Shown piece after piece: positions 11,408 through 20,693 of a DNA stretch of 64,000 bases. The notes under the pieces are model-generated. The model was given only the letters and a program-made list of their open reading frames with translations. It made no database searches and was not told the DNA's origin. The number at the start of each line of letters is the position of its first letter. Within the stretch, counting starts at the first letter, position 1. The translations under genes and the position numbers were made by a program. Source of the stretch: Dyella acidisoli. GTDB lineage: Bacteria; Pseudomonadota; Gammaproteobacteria; Xanthomonadales; Rhodanobacteraceae. The DNA is taken from contig NZ_BSOB01000037.1 in assembly GCF_030160295.1 (NCBI RefSeq), positions 44,711 to 108,710 on the forward strand, given 5' to 3'.

Positions 11408-11544
11408 CCCTGTATAACGAACCGATGCGCAGTCGTACCGTGATGCCGAGAACCGCTATGCCTTCATGATGTCTGCGTATAACCTCAACCGGTTCGCGCA
11501 ACTTGCGCGGGGCCTATTACGTAGACATTACAAGGAGATCACGC

Positions 11545-12285
11545 ATGACACAGCGTACGGCACTCGTCACGGGCGGCACCGGCGGCATTGGTACCGCCAT
11601 CGTGCGGCACTTGGCCAAACAGGGACATAAAGTTGTCACGAACTACCGTGATGAAGCCAAGGCCCAGGCTTGGCACCATGCAATGAAGCAGGACGGCATT
11701 GAGGTCACCCTGGTGGCGGGCGATGTGACTGATCCGGCTTCCTGCGAAAACATGATCAACGCCATCCACCACAAGGTCGGCCCGGTGGAGATCCTGGTCA
11801 ACAATGCCGGCATCACTCGCGACACCACTTTCCACAAGATGACCTACCAGCAGTGGATGGACGTGGTGAACACCAACCTCAACGCCTGCTTCAACGTCAC
11901 CCGCCCGGTGATCGAGGACATGCGCACCCGCAAATGGGGCCGCATCGTGCAAATCAGCTCCATCAACGGCTTGAAGGGCCAATACGGACAGGCCAACTAC
12001 GCAGCGGCCAAGGCTGGCATGCATGGCTTCACCATTTCACTGGCGCAGGAGAACGCCAGGTTCGGCATTACCGTGAACACGGTTTCGCCGGGCTATGTCG
12101 CTACTGACATGGTGATGGCGGTGCCGGAGGAAGTGCGCGAGAAGATCATCGCGCAGATCCCGGTAGGGCGCCTTGGCACACCGGAAGAAATAGCCCACGC
12201 GGTGGTGTTCCTCACTACCGATGAAACCAGCTGGATCACCGGCACGAATCTGAAGATCAACGGTGGGCAATACATGGGTTGGTAA
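11545..12285 (+). CDS. phbB: Acetoacetyl-CoA reductase (SDR family)
   Basis: NADPH-dependent reductase of acetoacetyl-CoA to (R)-3-hydroxybutyryl-CoA, the second step to polyhydroxybutyrate; 246 residues. It shows the Rossmann motif GGTGGIG (residues 8-14), NNAG near 87-90 and the catalytic Ser-Tyr-Lys (SSINGLKGQYGQANYAAAK). The C-terminal end INGGQYM is typical of PhbB. The start at 11545 follows AAGGAG by 7 nt. No thiolase or PHB synthase is nearby, so a related 3-oxoacyl reductase activity is possible. Confidence 0.88.
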   Translation: MTQRTALVTGGTGGIGTAIVRHLAKQGHKVVTNYRDEAKAQAWHHAMKQDGIEVTLVAGDVTDPASCENMINAIHHKVGPVEILVNNAGITRDTTFHKMTYQQWMDVVNTNLNACFNVTRPVIEDMRTRKWGRIVQISSINGLKGQYGQANYAAAKAGMHGFTISLAQENARFGITVNTVSPGYVATDMVMAVPEEVREKIIAQIPVGRLGTPEEIAHAVVFLTTDETSWITGTNLKINGGQYMGW

Positions 12286-12306
12286 ACCGGAGCTGATAAA
12301 ACGGGA

Positions 12307-13089
12307 CTAACGTTCCAGCAACTTTTCCAGCACTTTGCCGACCGCTGCGAAAGCAAACGCGCCGGTGACATGCGTGGCGGCCCCCAAGCCGCCACCGCAA
12401 GCAAGATTCAACGAATCTCCGCCGGGTGGCCGTGTGCCGCACACGGTGCCATCCGGTTGCGGGTACTGCACGTTCTGCAGCGAATACACCGCCGAAACGC
12501 CGAAGTAGCGATCCGGATTGCGCGGAAAGCCGAAATCCTGGCGGAGCTTTTTGCGGATCAGGCTGAACATGGCGTCGTGCTCGGTGCGCGAAAGATCGCG
12601 CACACGAATCTGCGTGGGATCGGTGCGACCACCGGCCGACCCCACCGTTACCATCGGCAGCTTGCGGCGGCGGCACCAGGCGATGGCTTCCAGCTTTACG
12701 CGGAACGCATCGCAGGCATCTAACACCACGTCGTAACCACGATCGAGCAGTTCGTCCAACGCTGCGGGGGTAAGAAAACGCTCGATCGCCTCCAGCCGAA
12801 TTGCCGGATTGATCGCATGCGCACGCGCCGCGATCACGCCTACTTTGGGCTTGCCGTATTCACCATCCAGCGCGTGCAACTGGCGGTTGGTGTTGGACAC
12901 GCACACTTCATCCGCGTCGATCAACGTAAGTCGCCCTACGCCGGAACGCGCCAGCGCCTCCGCCGCCCAGGAGCCGACACCGCCAATGCCAATCACACAG
13001 ACATGCTTGTGCATCAGGTGCGCGACGCTGCCGGCGCCGTACAACCGCTCGACACCTTCAAAACGCTCGGTGGGATACGCACCGCTCAT
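12307..13089 (-). CDS. tcdA: tRNA threonylcarbamoyladenosine dehydratase TcdA
   Basis: E1-like ATP-dependent enzyme that cyclises t6A to ct6A at position 37 of ANN-decoding tRNAs; 260 residues. The ThiF/MoeB-type nucleotide-binding motif GIGGVGSWAAEALARSG starts at residue 34. LIDADEVCVSNTNRQLHA is the conserved Asp/Arg region, and the family's central DACDAFRVK is present. The partner genes csdA/csdE are not in the window. Confidence 0.93.
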   Translation of the reverse strand: MSGAYPTERFEGVERLYGAGSVAHLMHKHVCVIGIGGVGSWAAEALARSGVGRLTLIDADEVCVSNTNRQLHALDGEYGKPKVGVIAARAHAINPAIRLEAIERFLTPAALDELLDRGYDVVLDACDAFRVKLEAIAWCRRRKLPMVTVGSAGGRTDPTQIRVRDLSRTEHDAMFSLIRKKLRQDFGFPRNPDRYFGVSAVYSLQNVQYPQPDGTVCGTRPPGGDSLNLACGGGLGAATHVTGAFAFAAVGKVLEKLLER

Positions 13090-13235
13090 GGGCAGCCACC
13101 GGCTGCCGTTTCAGGAACGCAAGGAGTCACGCTGATACCAGGTTCGAAAAGACCCCCTATTTTACCTGGCCTAAGGGACTCCAAAGCAGCCTGGGGGTAT
13201 TCTCCAAGCCCAATGCCCTTCGGAAAGGAAAAGCA

Positions 13236-13625
13236 ATGCGCGCAGCGCTTCTGATCGTGCTCGGCTTGGTCATCGGCATCATCGGCACCGTGTTCACCAT
13301 GCGCGCGCTGAGCGAGCGAAATCCGTTCCCGGAGGCACTGATGGTGACCATGGGTTTCCATCGTCACCAGTTGCAGCAGGCGGTGAAGGGACAACGCTGC
13401 GAAGCCGCTGCAAATCTCGATCAGCTGCAGCATATGCAGATGATTGCGGCGGATATCCCTGCCGTCTTTCCGGATGCGCCGCAACCATTCAACGAAATCG
13501 CCACGCACCTACGCAGCGCCTTGCAGTCGGCGACTCAGGCTGCACCGGCGGATTGCCCGGCCCTGGCCGCGGCGCTTAAGCCGGTGGACGAAGCGTGCCA
13601 CCAATGTCACCAGCAATTCCGCTGA
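13236..13625 (+). CDS. Small membrane-anchored cytochrome c'-like protein
   Basis: A 129-residue protein with an N-terminal signal anchor (about 4-22), a helical body and a C-terminal haem-binding CHQCH motif at about 122-126. Haem attachment near the C-terminus of a short helical protein is the layout of class II (cytochrome c') proteins. It is probably periplasmic and could carry electrons or bind gases. No operon partner is visible; the neighbouring glycosyltransferase is convergent. Confidence 0.75.
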   Translation: MRAALLIVLGLVIGIIGTVFTMRALSERNPFPEALMVTMGFHRHQLQQAVKGQRCEAAANLDQLQHMQMIAADIPAVFPDAPQPFNEIATHLRSALQSATQAAPADCPALAAALKPVDEACHQCHQQFR

Positions 13626-13672
13626 TGCAGGTTGGGGTTTGCACCCTAATCCATGGATTAATTCGGCACGGA

Positions 13673-15283
13673 CTAATTCGGCTCGACTTCGTCAGGCGCA
13701 GGGAACATCAGAATGGTGATTTCCTTGCCCTGAGGAATTTCCACCACTGGCGTGCCGAGCGCGGCTACGCGGTTCTTGAAATCCGACAGCTCTTCGCGCT
13801 GCCCTAGCGCCGAGCGTCCGTTCACCGCCCATACGCGGCTGCCTTGCCGCCAGCGCGCCAGCGCTTCGTCCAGTTGCGAAGTGACCAGCGTGGTGGATTC
13901 GAGCGGAAGCTCGCCCTTCGGATGCAACACCGAGAGCATGGTGGGTGCATTTGGATCGCCGGTGAACACGGTATCGCCGGGCCGCACGTTGGCCGCCAGC
14001 GTCGCAGCCGCCATGTCCCAGCGCGGCTTGGTCTCCATGCGATAGACCGGCCCCAGGTTCACTACACCCAACAGCAACAGCAGCGTCGCAGCCATAGCCC
14101 ACGCCCGGCGCGGCAGCACATCCGCACCCAGTCCCACCAGTACGAAGAACGGCACCGCACTCCATAGCACGTAGCGAGGGAGCAGCATCGACTTGAACAA
14201 CGAGATACTCAGGATCAAGAGCGGCAGCACCAACACGCTCAACAACAGCACACGGCCTTGCAGCTTCGCACGCATGCGGAACAGGCCCATGCATCCAGCC
14301 AAAGCCACCATGGCTCCAAGCAAAGGTACCGCCGTGTGCATCAGATCGAACTTGACCACCGCCACCATGCGCATCAGATAGACGCTGCCGGCCACCACCC
14401 ACATGTGCTGCCAGCTCATCTGCGGAATCCAGTCGAACTTCTGCAGCATGTGCCCGTCGCTGGCTGCAAAAATCGCGGCGTAGAAAGGAGCCGTGCAGGC
14501 GATGATCGCTATGACGCTCCCTATCCAGTTCCGACAAAAAGCTCGCGCGCTGGACAAGTCAGCGAGACTGCGCCAGATCAGCAACAAGGAAAGGTTGGAT
14601 GCGATCAGCCACGGCACTGCATCCCCAAGCACGTCCAGCGCTGCGATCGTGCTAAGCACGTAGGCGCCCCAGCCCATCCGATCGGCGTCCGAGCGACGCA
14701 CATCAATCGATGCGCGCAACGGTTGTTCCGCAAGTCGCAGCAAGCCCCAAAGGGCCACTGCGATCAGCAACGTCACCAGCGTGTAGGAACGCGCTTCTTG
14801 TCCGTACTGCACCTGCAATGGCGACAACGCCATCAACAAACCGGCAACGATGCCTGCGTTGCGGCTGCCAATGCGACTGGCGATAACGAACACCATGCCC
14901 GCCGACATCGCACCGAACAACGCCGAGGGAATGCGCAACCAGTCATCACCGGTGCCAAAGAAGGGAGACACCACCCGCAGCAGCAAGAAATAAGTCGGCA
15001 TGTGCCGATTGGTGAAGCTGTCGGCCATTAGTCCGCTCAGGCCAAGATGAATGCGCTGCAGCGTCAATGCTTCGTCCAGCCACAGCGGTTGATGGTCGAT
15101 GCGAAACAACCGCGCCATCAAGCCAAGCAGCACGATCGCCAGCATCCACGCCATGTTTGAGCGTGCTTGCGTCCAGGATCTTTTGTGGACCACCGATGAG
15201 CCGGCCAAGCCTGCACTATCTTCAAGCGCATGACGCCGATACGAAGCATCCGTGCGTATCGCAGAAGTGACGATTTCGTTCAT
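13673..15283 (-). CDS. GT39/ArnT-like membrane glycosyltransferase
   Basis: Polytopic membrane protein of 536 residues. It begins with about 40 hydrophilic residues and then has roughly 10-12 hydrophobic helices. The first periplasmic loop has the acidic LWLDEALTL typical of lipid-sugar-dependent PMT/ArnT/RgtA-type transferases. A soluble C-terminal domain (about 420-536) follows. It probably transfers a sugar from a polyprenyl-phosphate donor to an envelope acceptor; donor and acceptor cannot be read from the sequence. Confidence 0.82.
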   Translation of the reverse strand: MNEIVTSAIRTDASYRRHALEDSAGLAGSSVVHKRSWTQARSNMAWMLAIVLLGLMARLFRIDHQPLWLDEALTLQRIHLGLSGLMADSFTNRHMPTYFLLLRVVSPFFGTGDDWLRIPSALFGAMSAGMVFVIASRIGSRNAGIVAGLLMALSPLQVQYGQEARSYTLVTLLIAVALWGLLRLAEQPLRASIDVRRSDADRMGWGAYVLSTIAALDVLGDAVPWLIASNLSLLLIWRSLADLSSARAFCRNWIGSVIAIIACTAPFYAAIFAASDGHMLQKFDWIPQMSWQHMWVVAGSVYLMRMVAVVKFDLMHTAVPLLGAMVALAGCMGLFRMRAKLQGRVLLLSVLVLPLLILSISLFKSMLLPRYVLWSAVPFFVLVGLGADVLPRRAWAMAATLLLLLGVVNLGPVYRMETKPRWDMAAATLAANVRPGDTVFTGDPNAPTMLSVLHPKGELPLESTTLVTSQLDEALARWRQGSRVWAVNGRSALGQREELSDFKNRVAALGTPVVEIPQGKEITILMFPAPDEVEPN

Positions 15284-15469
15284 GCGCCGACAATCCCGCT
15301 ATCGAACTCGAGCAGAGAGCCCGAAATGTAACGCGCGCGCCATGGATCGGTTGTCTGGCTTATATGACACGTTGGTGCACATTCAGGCGAAAAAGATTGC
15401 GGCGTGACTTGTGGCACACCTGCCCTTGCTTTGATACCGAGAAAGTGAGCTTGCGCGAAACCTACGCAA

Positions 15470-15772
15470 TTAAATTTTTACTTTTCCGCGCAACACTTCC
15501 CAATACATCACCCAGTCCCCCATCAAGCTATACAACGGATGGCGAAACGTGGCCGGCCTATTTTTCTCGAATGCGAAATGGCCGATCCATGCGAATCCAT
15601 AACCCACGACTGGCGCCAGCCACAACCACACTAGCTGGCCCGAGCCGAGGGCAAACACCACAATCAAAAGCACCAGCGAGCTGCCGATGAAATGCAGGCG
15701 GCGGCAACGGCGATCGCGGTGTTCGTTGAGGTAGTAAGGATAGAAATCGCGAAAGCTGGCGAACGCGGACAT
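15470..15772 (-). CDS. DUF962/Mpo1-like membrane protein
   Basis: A 100-residue protein with the family hallmarks: a YPYYLNEHRDRRCRRLHFIG opening, two hydrophobic helices (about 30-65), the HFAFEKNRPATF segment and PLYSLMGDWVMY at the end. Related yeast Mpo1 is an Fe(II)-dependent dioxygenase of 2-hydroxy fatty acids, and the conserved His residues are present here. A GGAGACCC ribosome site precedes the ATG. Confidence 0.85.
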   Translation of the reverse strand: MSAFASFRDFYPYYLNEHRDRRCRRLHFIGSSLVLLIVVFALGSGQLVWLWLAPVVGYGFAWIGHFAFEKNRPATFRHPLYSLMGDWVMYWEVLRGKVKI

Positions 15773-15842
15773 GACGGGTCTCCACTACGTTCCATCACAT
15801 CCAGCGTAATCCAGCCAGCTCGCGCATGCATGCTGCATGACG

Positions 15843-16718
15843 TCACGCCGGCAGCGGAATGAATTCCTCTTCGTCGCCCACTACTTTGTCGAAACGCTGC
15901 GCGGCCCAGTCTGCCTTGGCCTGCTCGATACGCTCGCGTGAACTCGATACGAAGTTCCACCAAAGGTGCCGCTCGCCATCCAACGGCGCGCCGCCGAAGA
16001 ACATCACGCGGCTGTCGATCTTCGCGCGCACAGCAGGAGCGGATGAGCCCGTCTGCACAGCCATCTGCGCCGGCCCAAGAGCGAGATCGCCCCAACTTAC
16101 CTCGCCTTCGATCACGTGCACGCCGCGTTCGGCATGCTCTTCCGGCAGTGGGATTTCGGCCCCTGCTTCCAGGCGCGCTTCAATGAAGAACATCGGTGCA
16201 AACACTTTTACCGGCGATGCGCTGCCATAAGCGGTGCCTGCGATCAGCGCCAGCTCCGCGCCGGGCTTGCGAATGCGCGGCAGGCTCGCGGCATCGTGAT
16301 GATGGAACTCGGGCGCCACTTCTTCGTGTTCTTTCGGCAGGGCCACCCAAACCTGGATGCCATGCATGCGTTGTCCGCTCTTGCGCGCATCCGGCGGGGT
16401 ACGTTCCGAATGGGCGATGCCACGGCCGGCGGTCATCCAGTTCACCGCGCCGGGTGTGATATCGGCCACGCTGCCAACGCTGTCGCGATGACGAATGCTG
16501 CCCTCAAACAACCATGTGACGGTAGCCAGGCCGATATGCGGATGCGGCCTCACGTCCAGGCCTTTACCTGGCGCAAAGTCTGCGGGTCCCATGTGGTCGT
16601 AGAACACGAACGGTCCAACATGGCGGGCCAACAGCACCGGCAACATGCGCCGTACGACGAAGCCATCGCCGAGATCGTGCAGACGGGCGTTTTCGATCAG
16701 GGTTGGCGTGGCTTGCAT
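15843..16718 (-). CDS. Pirin family protein
   Basis: Bicupin metalloprotein of about 291 residues. The N-terminal cupin shows the metal-binding HPHIGLATVTWLFEG and GRGIAHSE segments. The C-terminal cupin is less conserved. Some bacterial pirins oxidise quercetin; the substrate here is unknown. The start at 16718 lies just inside the stop of the upstream flavin oxidoreductase gene, so the two probably form an operon. Confidence 0.9.
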   Translation of the reverse strand: MQATPTLIENARLHDLGDGFVVRRMLPVLLARHVGPFVFYDHMGPADFAPGKGLDVRPHPHIGLATVTWLFEGSIRHRDSVGSVADITPGAVNWMTAGRGIAHSERTPPDARKSGQRMHGIQVWVALPKEHEEVAPEFHHHDAASLPRIRKPGAELALIAGTAYGSASPVKVFAPMFFIEARLEAGAEIPLPEEHAERGVHVIEGEVSWGDLALGPAQMAVQTGSSAPAVRAKIDSRVMFFGGAPLDGERHLWWNFVSSSRERIEQAKADWAAQRFDKVVGDEEEFIPLPA

Positions 16719-16731
16719 GCGCGTGTTCCGT

Positions 16732-17790
16732 TTACCAGGCGCGTTGATATTGCGCCGGTGGCGTAAGGGTTGCACCTAGTTCCTGTGCAGCACGGCGTGG
16801 GAAATACGGATCGCGCAGACTGGCGCGCGCGATCAGCACCACATCCGCCGCACCACCCGCGATGATGCCATCCGCCTGCGCCGGCTCGGTAATCAGGCCG
16901 ACCGCGCCGGTAGCGATGCCGGCCTCCTGTCGAATACGCGCCGCAAACGGCACCTGATAACCGGGACCAAGCGGAATCTTTACATGCGGTACCAGGCCGC
17001 CGCTGGAGACGTCGACCAGATCCACGCCAAGTGCGGATAGCTGGCTCGCCAGGCGCACGCTATCGTCGATGGTCCAGCCGTGATCCGCCCAGTCCGTCGC
17101 GGAGATGCGCAGCCAAAGCGGCAAATGGTCCGGCCACACTTCGCGCACGGCTGCAATCACTTCCCGCACCAGGTGCGTGCGGTTCTCGAAACTGCCGCCA
17201 TAGGCGTCACTGCGTTGATTGCTCAGCGGCGACAGGAACTGATGCAGCAGATAGCCATGCGCACCATGCAGTTCGATCAGTTTGAAGCCAGCTTCCTTCG
17301 CGCGCACCGCTGCCGCGCGAAAATCCGCTACGACCTTGCGTATGCCATCGCTATCCAGGGCTTGCGGCACATGCCAGTCCTGGTCAAACGGAATCGCCGA
17401 GGGCGCCACGGTTTGCCACGCGCCTTGCTCCGCAGTCAGCGGACCACCGCCTTCCCACGGACGCAACACGCTGGCCTTGCGCCCCGCATGCGCCAGCTGT
17501 ATGCCCGGAACAGCGCCTTGTTCGGCGATGAATGCAGCAATGGGTCGCCACGCATCAACGTGTTTACCGTTCCAGATGCCGGCGTCGTGGGCAGAAATGC
17601 GACCTTCCGGCGATACCGCACTAGCTTCTGTAATCACCACACCCGCACCACCCACAGCCCGGCTGCCAAGATGCGCGGCATGCCATTGATTCGGCACACC
17701 GTCGTGCGCGGAGTATTGGCACATCGGCGAGATCACGATGCGATTGCGCAGCGTCAGGCTTCGCTGGGCATAGGGTTCGAACAGCTTCAT
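16732..17790 (-). CDS. Old-yellow-enzyme family NADH:flavin oxidoreductase (YqjM-like)
   Basis: FMN-dependent ene-reductase of 352 residues, a TIM barrel. It has the features of the class II (YqjM) branch: a Cys in SPMCQYS near residue 24, the HAAHLGSRAVGG segment, the substrate-binding HGAHGYLLHQFLSPLSN and the C-terminal FMN phosphate-binding region. It likely reduces activated alkenes or electrophiles. It lies immediately upstream of pirin in the same orientation. Confidence 0.92.
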   Translation of the reverse strand: MKLFEPYAQRSLTLRNRIVISPMCQYSAHDGVPNQWHAAHLGSRAVGGAGVVITEASAVSPEGRISAHDAGIWNGKHVDAWRPIAAFIAEQGAVPGIQLAHAGRKASVLRPWEGGGPLTAEQGAWQTVAPSAIPFDQDWHVPQALDSDGIRKVVADFRAAAVRAKEAGFKLIELHGAHGYLLHQFLSPLSNQRSDAYGGSFENRTHLVREVIAAVREVWPDHLPLWLRISATDWADHGWTIDDSVRLASQLSALGVDLVDVSSGGLVPHVKIPLGPGYQVPFAARIRQEAGIATGAVGLITEPAQADGIIAGGAADVVLIARASLRDPYFPRRAAQELGATLTPPAQYQRAW

Positions 17791-17844
17791 GGCGGCACCG
17801 TCACGACTAACGAAACCGTCAACATGGCGGCGATTGAAAGATCA

Positions 17845-18741
17845 TCAAGTACGGGTATCGGAAGACGTGTCCATCCAGTCCACCCATTGCGCAGCGATGC
17901 CATCGGGCACTTTCATCCAGGTGAAATGATCCGCAGCCTGCCCCGCCAGCTGATCCGGGGTGACAATCCCGACGTGCTTTATTGCCCGCGGCATCTTCTC
18001 CAGCAGCCAAGCCAGAGAAGCCGATGGGGCAAGCCAGTCGTCACGCAGGCGCAATGCCAGTACCGGCAAGTGCAATGCCGCAAGCTGCTGTTCGAAATCG
18101 ACCGCCATGCCGTGCGCGGCATAGTGCCCGGTGCGCCCGCTGCGCGACCAATCCGCAATCACACCACGCGCTTCGTTGCCACCAAAGCCAAGACGTCTTC
18201 CCGGCAGATAGCCAAGCAGTTGCGACAGCGGAGTGACCAACGCGAACGCTGCAAGAAGCCATGGCGCATACGCAAAGGTTCGCCAATAAGGCGCTCCACT
18301 CGCTACCAGCGCGATGCCGGCAACCTCATCGCTATGAAGGCTGGCATAGAGACACGCCAGCTGACCGCCAAGACTGTGGCCGCCAATCCATACCGTTGCT
18401 TGCGGCCAGCGTGCACGGGCCTCACGCATACCTGCTGCCACATCCGCCTCAAGCAACTGGCGATAATTCCAGTCACTGCGTCGGCCGGCACGATGATCGC
18501 TGGAGCCGATACCACGCCATTCGTGCAAAGCCATCGCAATGCCATGCGCGGCAAACGCTTCCGCCAAGGGTAGATAGTGTTTCGCTGGCACGCCCATGGC
18601 AGGCAGCCAATACATCACCCGCTTTGGATAATCGAAGGGCTGCACGCAGATCAATTCGCTGCGCGCACCGTCTGTCGCCACGACAGGCGTAATGAGGGTG
18701 GAGATGGAATGCGTCGAAGACGAATCAGGAAAGGCGGACAT
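17845..18741 (-). CDS. Alpha/beta hydrolase
   Basis: A serine hydrolase-like protein of about 298 residues. The nucleophile elbow GGHSLGG lies in the middle, the oxyanion region is YWLPAMGVPAKHY, and a C-terminal His is in DHFTWMKVP. The substrate is unknown. The start at ATG 18741 is preferred, because an extension upstream would run through the terminator of the neighbouring cold-shock gene. Confidence 0.85.
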   Translation of the reverse strand: MSAFPDSSSTHSISTLITPVVATDGARSELICVQPFDYPKRVMYWLPAMGVPAKHYLPLAEAFAAHGIAMALHEWRGIGSSDHRAGRRSDWNYRQLLEADVAAGMREARARWPQATVWIGGHSLGGQLACLYASLHSDEVAGIALVASGAPYWRTFAYAPWLLAAFALVTPLSQLLGYLPGRRLGFGGNEARGVIADWSRSGRTGHYAAHGMAVDFEQQLAALHLPVLALRLRDDWLAPSASLAWLLEKMPRAIKHVGIVTPDQLAGQAADHFTWMKVPDGIAAQWVDWMDTSSDTRT

Positions 18742-18764
18742 TGGCTCAGCATAACCTAGAGATA

Positions 18765-18790
18765 CAAAAAGGCCGGCGAGTACGCCGGCC
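18765..18790 (-). terminator. Terminator of cold-shock gene 1
   Basis: GGCCGGCG-AGTA-CGCCGGCC stem with a T-run on the - strand, 24 nt after the stop codon. Confidence 0.85.
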
Positions 18791-18813
18791 TTCAAGTCAT
18801 TAAGCGCCAAAGA

Positions 18814-19026
18814 CTAACCCGTGGTCACTTCATCCGCCTGTAACCCCTTTTGTCCTTGCACCACTTTGAACTCGACCTTCTGGCCTTCTTTCAGGCTCTT
18901 GAAACCATTGCCCTGGATTGCACGGAAATGCACGAACACATCGGGGCCATTGGCGCGGCTGATAAAACCGAAACCCTTGGCATCGTTAAACCATTTCACT
19001 GTGCCTGTTTCGCGTTGTTCCGACAT
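18814..19026 (-). CDS. Cold-shock protein (CspA family), copy 1
   Basis: A 70-residue single OB-fold nucleic-acid chaperone. RNP1 (KGFGFISR) and RNP2 (VFVHFRAI) are intact. It is the first of three monocistronic csp genes in a row on the same strand, each with its own terminator. A leader of about 140 nt is inferred from a -10-like TATCCT at 19174-19179. Whether it is cold-induced cannot be read directly. Confidence 0.95.
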   Translation of the reverse strand: MSEQRETGTVKWFNDAKGFGFISRANGPDVFVHFRAIQGNGFKSLKEGQKVEFKVVQGQKGLQADEVTTG

Positions 19027-19173
19027 AAATCACTCCGTATTCAAACATCGAACTTTTGAGACCAGTCGGCCCGCCCGAGCCGACGGCTTACTGGGCATGC
19101 CGAGATCGGGTGGGAGCATGCGGGTTCAAAACCGCATGGCGAACGCGCCTAACCGAGCAGACACAGTAAACAC

Positions 19174-19219
19174 AGGATAATCACTTCCGTGAAATGAAAT
19201 GTGATGGGAAATTCACGCG
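19174..19219 (-). promoter_or_regulatory. Promoter and upstream block of cold-shock gene 1
   Basis: On the - strand a -10-like TATCCT (19174-19179) lies just after a 32-nt block (19188-19219) bounded by the inverted hexamers CGTGAA and TTCACG. Twenty-eight of the 32 bases also occur upstream of csp copy 2 at the same distance from the start codon. Confidence 0.5.
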
Positions 19220-19250
19220 ACAGACTCGCTTGGACACCCGCCCAGAAACG

Positions 19251-19279
19251 AAAAAAGCCAGGCTAAAAGCCTGGCTTTT
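19251..19279 (-). terminator. Terminator of cold-shock gene 2
   Basis: AGCCAGG/CCTGGCT stem flanked by A6 and T4, giving a T-run on the - strand. Confidence 0.85.
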
Positions 19280-19299
19280 CCGCCATTGGAATAACCGGG

Positions 19300-19509
19300 T
19301 CAGAGCACCGATACATCTTCCGCTTGCAAGCCTTTCGGTCCCTGCTTTACCTCGAACTGGACTTTCTGGCCTTCCTTCAGTGTTCGGAAGCCGTCGCCCT
19401 TGATCGATTTGAAATGCACAAACAGGTCACCGCCTTTGTCACTACTGATGAACCCGTATCCCTTGGCGTCGTTGAACCACTTGACTGTGCCCGTTGCCTT
19501 ATCCGACAT
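19300..19509 (-). CDS. Cold-shock protein (CspA family), copy 2
   Basis: A 69-residue CspA-type protein with RNP1 (KGYGFISS) and RNP2 (LFVHFKSI). It is more divergent from copies 1 and 3 (KGGDLFVHF in place of NGPDVFVHF), so it may have a different role or timing. A leader of about 138 nt is inferred from TATGCT at 19654-19659. Confidence 0.95.
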   Translation of the reverse strand: MSDKATGTVKWFNDAKGYGFISSDKGGDLFVHFKSIKGDGFRTLKEGQKVQFEVKQGPKGLQAEDVSVL

Positions 19510-19653
19510 GACTTACCCCATCCATTCAAGCGCTAACTTTAAGAAAACCGCTGCCCACCCGAGCAAGCGGCTACCGGCACGCCGATATCCCAATCGCACG
19601 CTTCGCCATACATGCTTAGCGAACACGCAGTTGCCGGCCAGCCAGTGGCGCAA

Positions 19654-19699
19654 AGCATAGTGATTTTCGTGAATCGATATGTGATGGAAAATTCACGCG
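19654..19699 (-). promoter_or_regulatory. Promoter and upstream block of cold-shock gene 2
   Basis: A -10-like TATGCT (19654-19659) is preceded on the - strand by the 32-nt block at 19668-19699 with inverted CGTGAA/TTCACG ends. This is the counterpart of the block at 19188-19219. Confidence 0.5.
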
Positions 19700-19740
19700 C
19701 CCAATCACATTCGCTAATCGCAGCTTTAATTTGCGCGCAC

Positions 19741-19770
19741 AAAAAAGCCGGGCATTAGCCCGGCTTTTTT
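19741..19770 (-). terminator. Terminator of cold-shock gene 3
   Basis: AAAAAAGCCGGGC-ATTA-GCCCGGCTTTTTT, a symmetrical hairpin with T-runs on both strands. Confidence 0.9.
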
Positions 19771-19801
19771 TAAATCGATCTATCTCGATCTATCTTGGCA
19801 A

Positions 19802-20011
19802 TTAGGCCGGAATCACTTCATCGGCTTGCAGACCCTTCTGGCCCTGCACCACCTTGAAGCTCACCTTTTGGCCTTCCTGCAGGCTCTTGAAGCCATTGCC
19901 CTGGATCGCGCGGAAATGCACGAAAACATCCGGGCCATTGTCGCGGCTGATGAAGCCGAAACCTTTGGCATCGTTGAACCATTTGACGGTACCGATCTGA
20001 CGATCAGACAT
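19802..20011 (-). CDS. Cold-shock protein (CspA family), copy 3
   Basis: A 69-residue protein nearly identical to copy 1 over most of its length, with RNP1 KGFGFISR and RNP2 VFVHFRAI. Part of its leader (a CTTACTGG-type segment near 20077-20084) resembles the other two leaders, but the inverted CGTGAA/TTCACG block is not present upstream. That suggests a recent gene copy with a different promoter. Confidence 0.95.
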   Translation of the reverse strand: MSDRQIGTVKWFNDAKGFGFISRDNGPDVFVHFRAIQGNGFKSLQEGQKVSFKVVQGQKGLQADEVIPA

Positions 20012-20295
20012 TGTTGCTCACTCCAAACTCAAGTTTTCAAACATACAAAAGAGACTCGGCCCCGCAAGCGGAGCCTGCTTACTGGTGTGCAAAGGAAAAC
20101 CCAAGGGGGTGAAGCGATGAGGCAGATCGTAATCAGCTGCATCGGGTCACGTGACTCTGGTGACCTGGCAAACACAGTGTGCGCATCATACCCGCAAATG
20201 AAGGCGTAAAGCGACTAGGCATTCAGGAGCCGTCTTTAATGCCCAACGGGTATGCTTAACGTGATCAATTGTGATGACTTTGTGAATGATGATCC

Positions 20296-20691
20296 ATGAA
20301 ACAAGATAATGCGACAGGTATCTTTCGATGGACTGACCTGGCCAGAACGGGGCTTTTGGTATCCACCCTGTTTCTTTTCGGATGCAGCCACGCGGTTAAA
20401 AAACCCGTCCCGCCCGCCACTTCCGTCTCCCCAGCCATCACTGGCATCGCCCCCTGCGATACCTATCTGAACACCTATCTCGCTTGCCACCGCGCGGCCG
20501 GCACCTACCCGGCTGATGCGCTGCAAACGCACTACCAGGCGATGCGCGACACGCTGCTGCAGGAAGCCGGCGATCCTGGCGTACGCCCGTATCTGGCCAG
20601 CCGCTGCGAGGGGCTGACCCAGCAATTGCACGATGCCCTGCAAAGCCGTGCCTGTACCGACCCGGCTTCCGGCGGCCCAACCCCGCATTGA
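20296..20691 (+). CDS. Small lipoprotein of unknown function
   Basis: A 131-residue protein with a type II signal peptide ending in the lipobox LFLFGC (Cys about 30). A Pro-rich stretch and a small domain with four Cys residues (in APCD, LACH, SRCE and RACT) follow and could form two disulfides. The family is not recognised. It is convergent with the AlkZ-like gene, only 2 nt from its stop. Confidence 0.7.
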   Translation: MKQDNATGIFRWTDLARTGLLVSTLFLFGCSHAVKKPVPPATSVSPAITGIAPCDTYLNTYLACHRAAGTYPADALQTHYQAMRDTLLQEAGDPGVRPYLASRCEGLTQQLHDALQSRACTDPASGGPTPH

Positions 20692-20693
20692 CG

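Noticed and set aside
13090..13235. A GGTTCGAAAA stretch considered as part of a tRNA
   Set aside because: No acceptor or anticodon stem can be formed around it; only a T-loop-like string is present.
17080..18573. A 497-codon + strand frame across the OYE and hydrolase genes
   Set aside because: It overlaps two well-supported genes on the other strand and shows only low-complexity Arg/His/Gln content.
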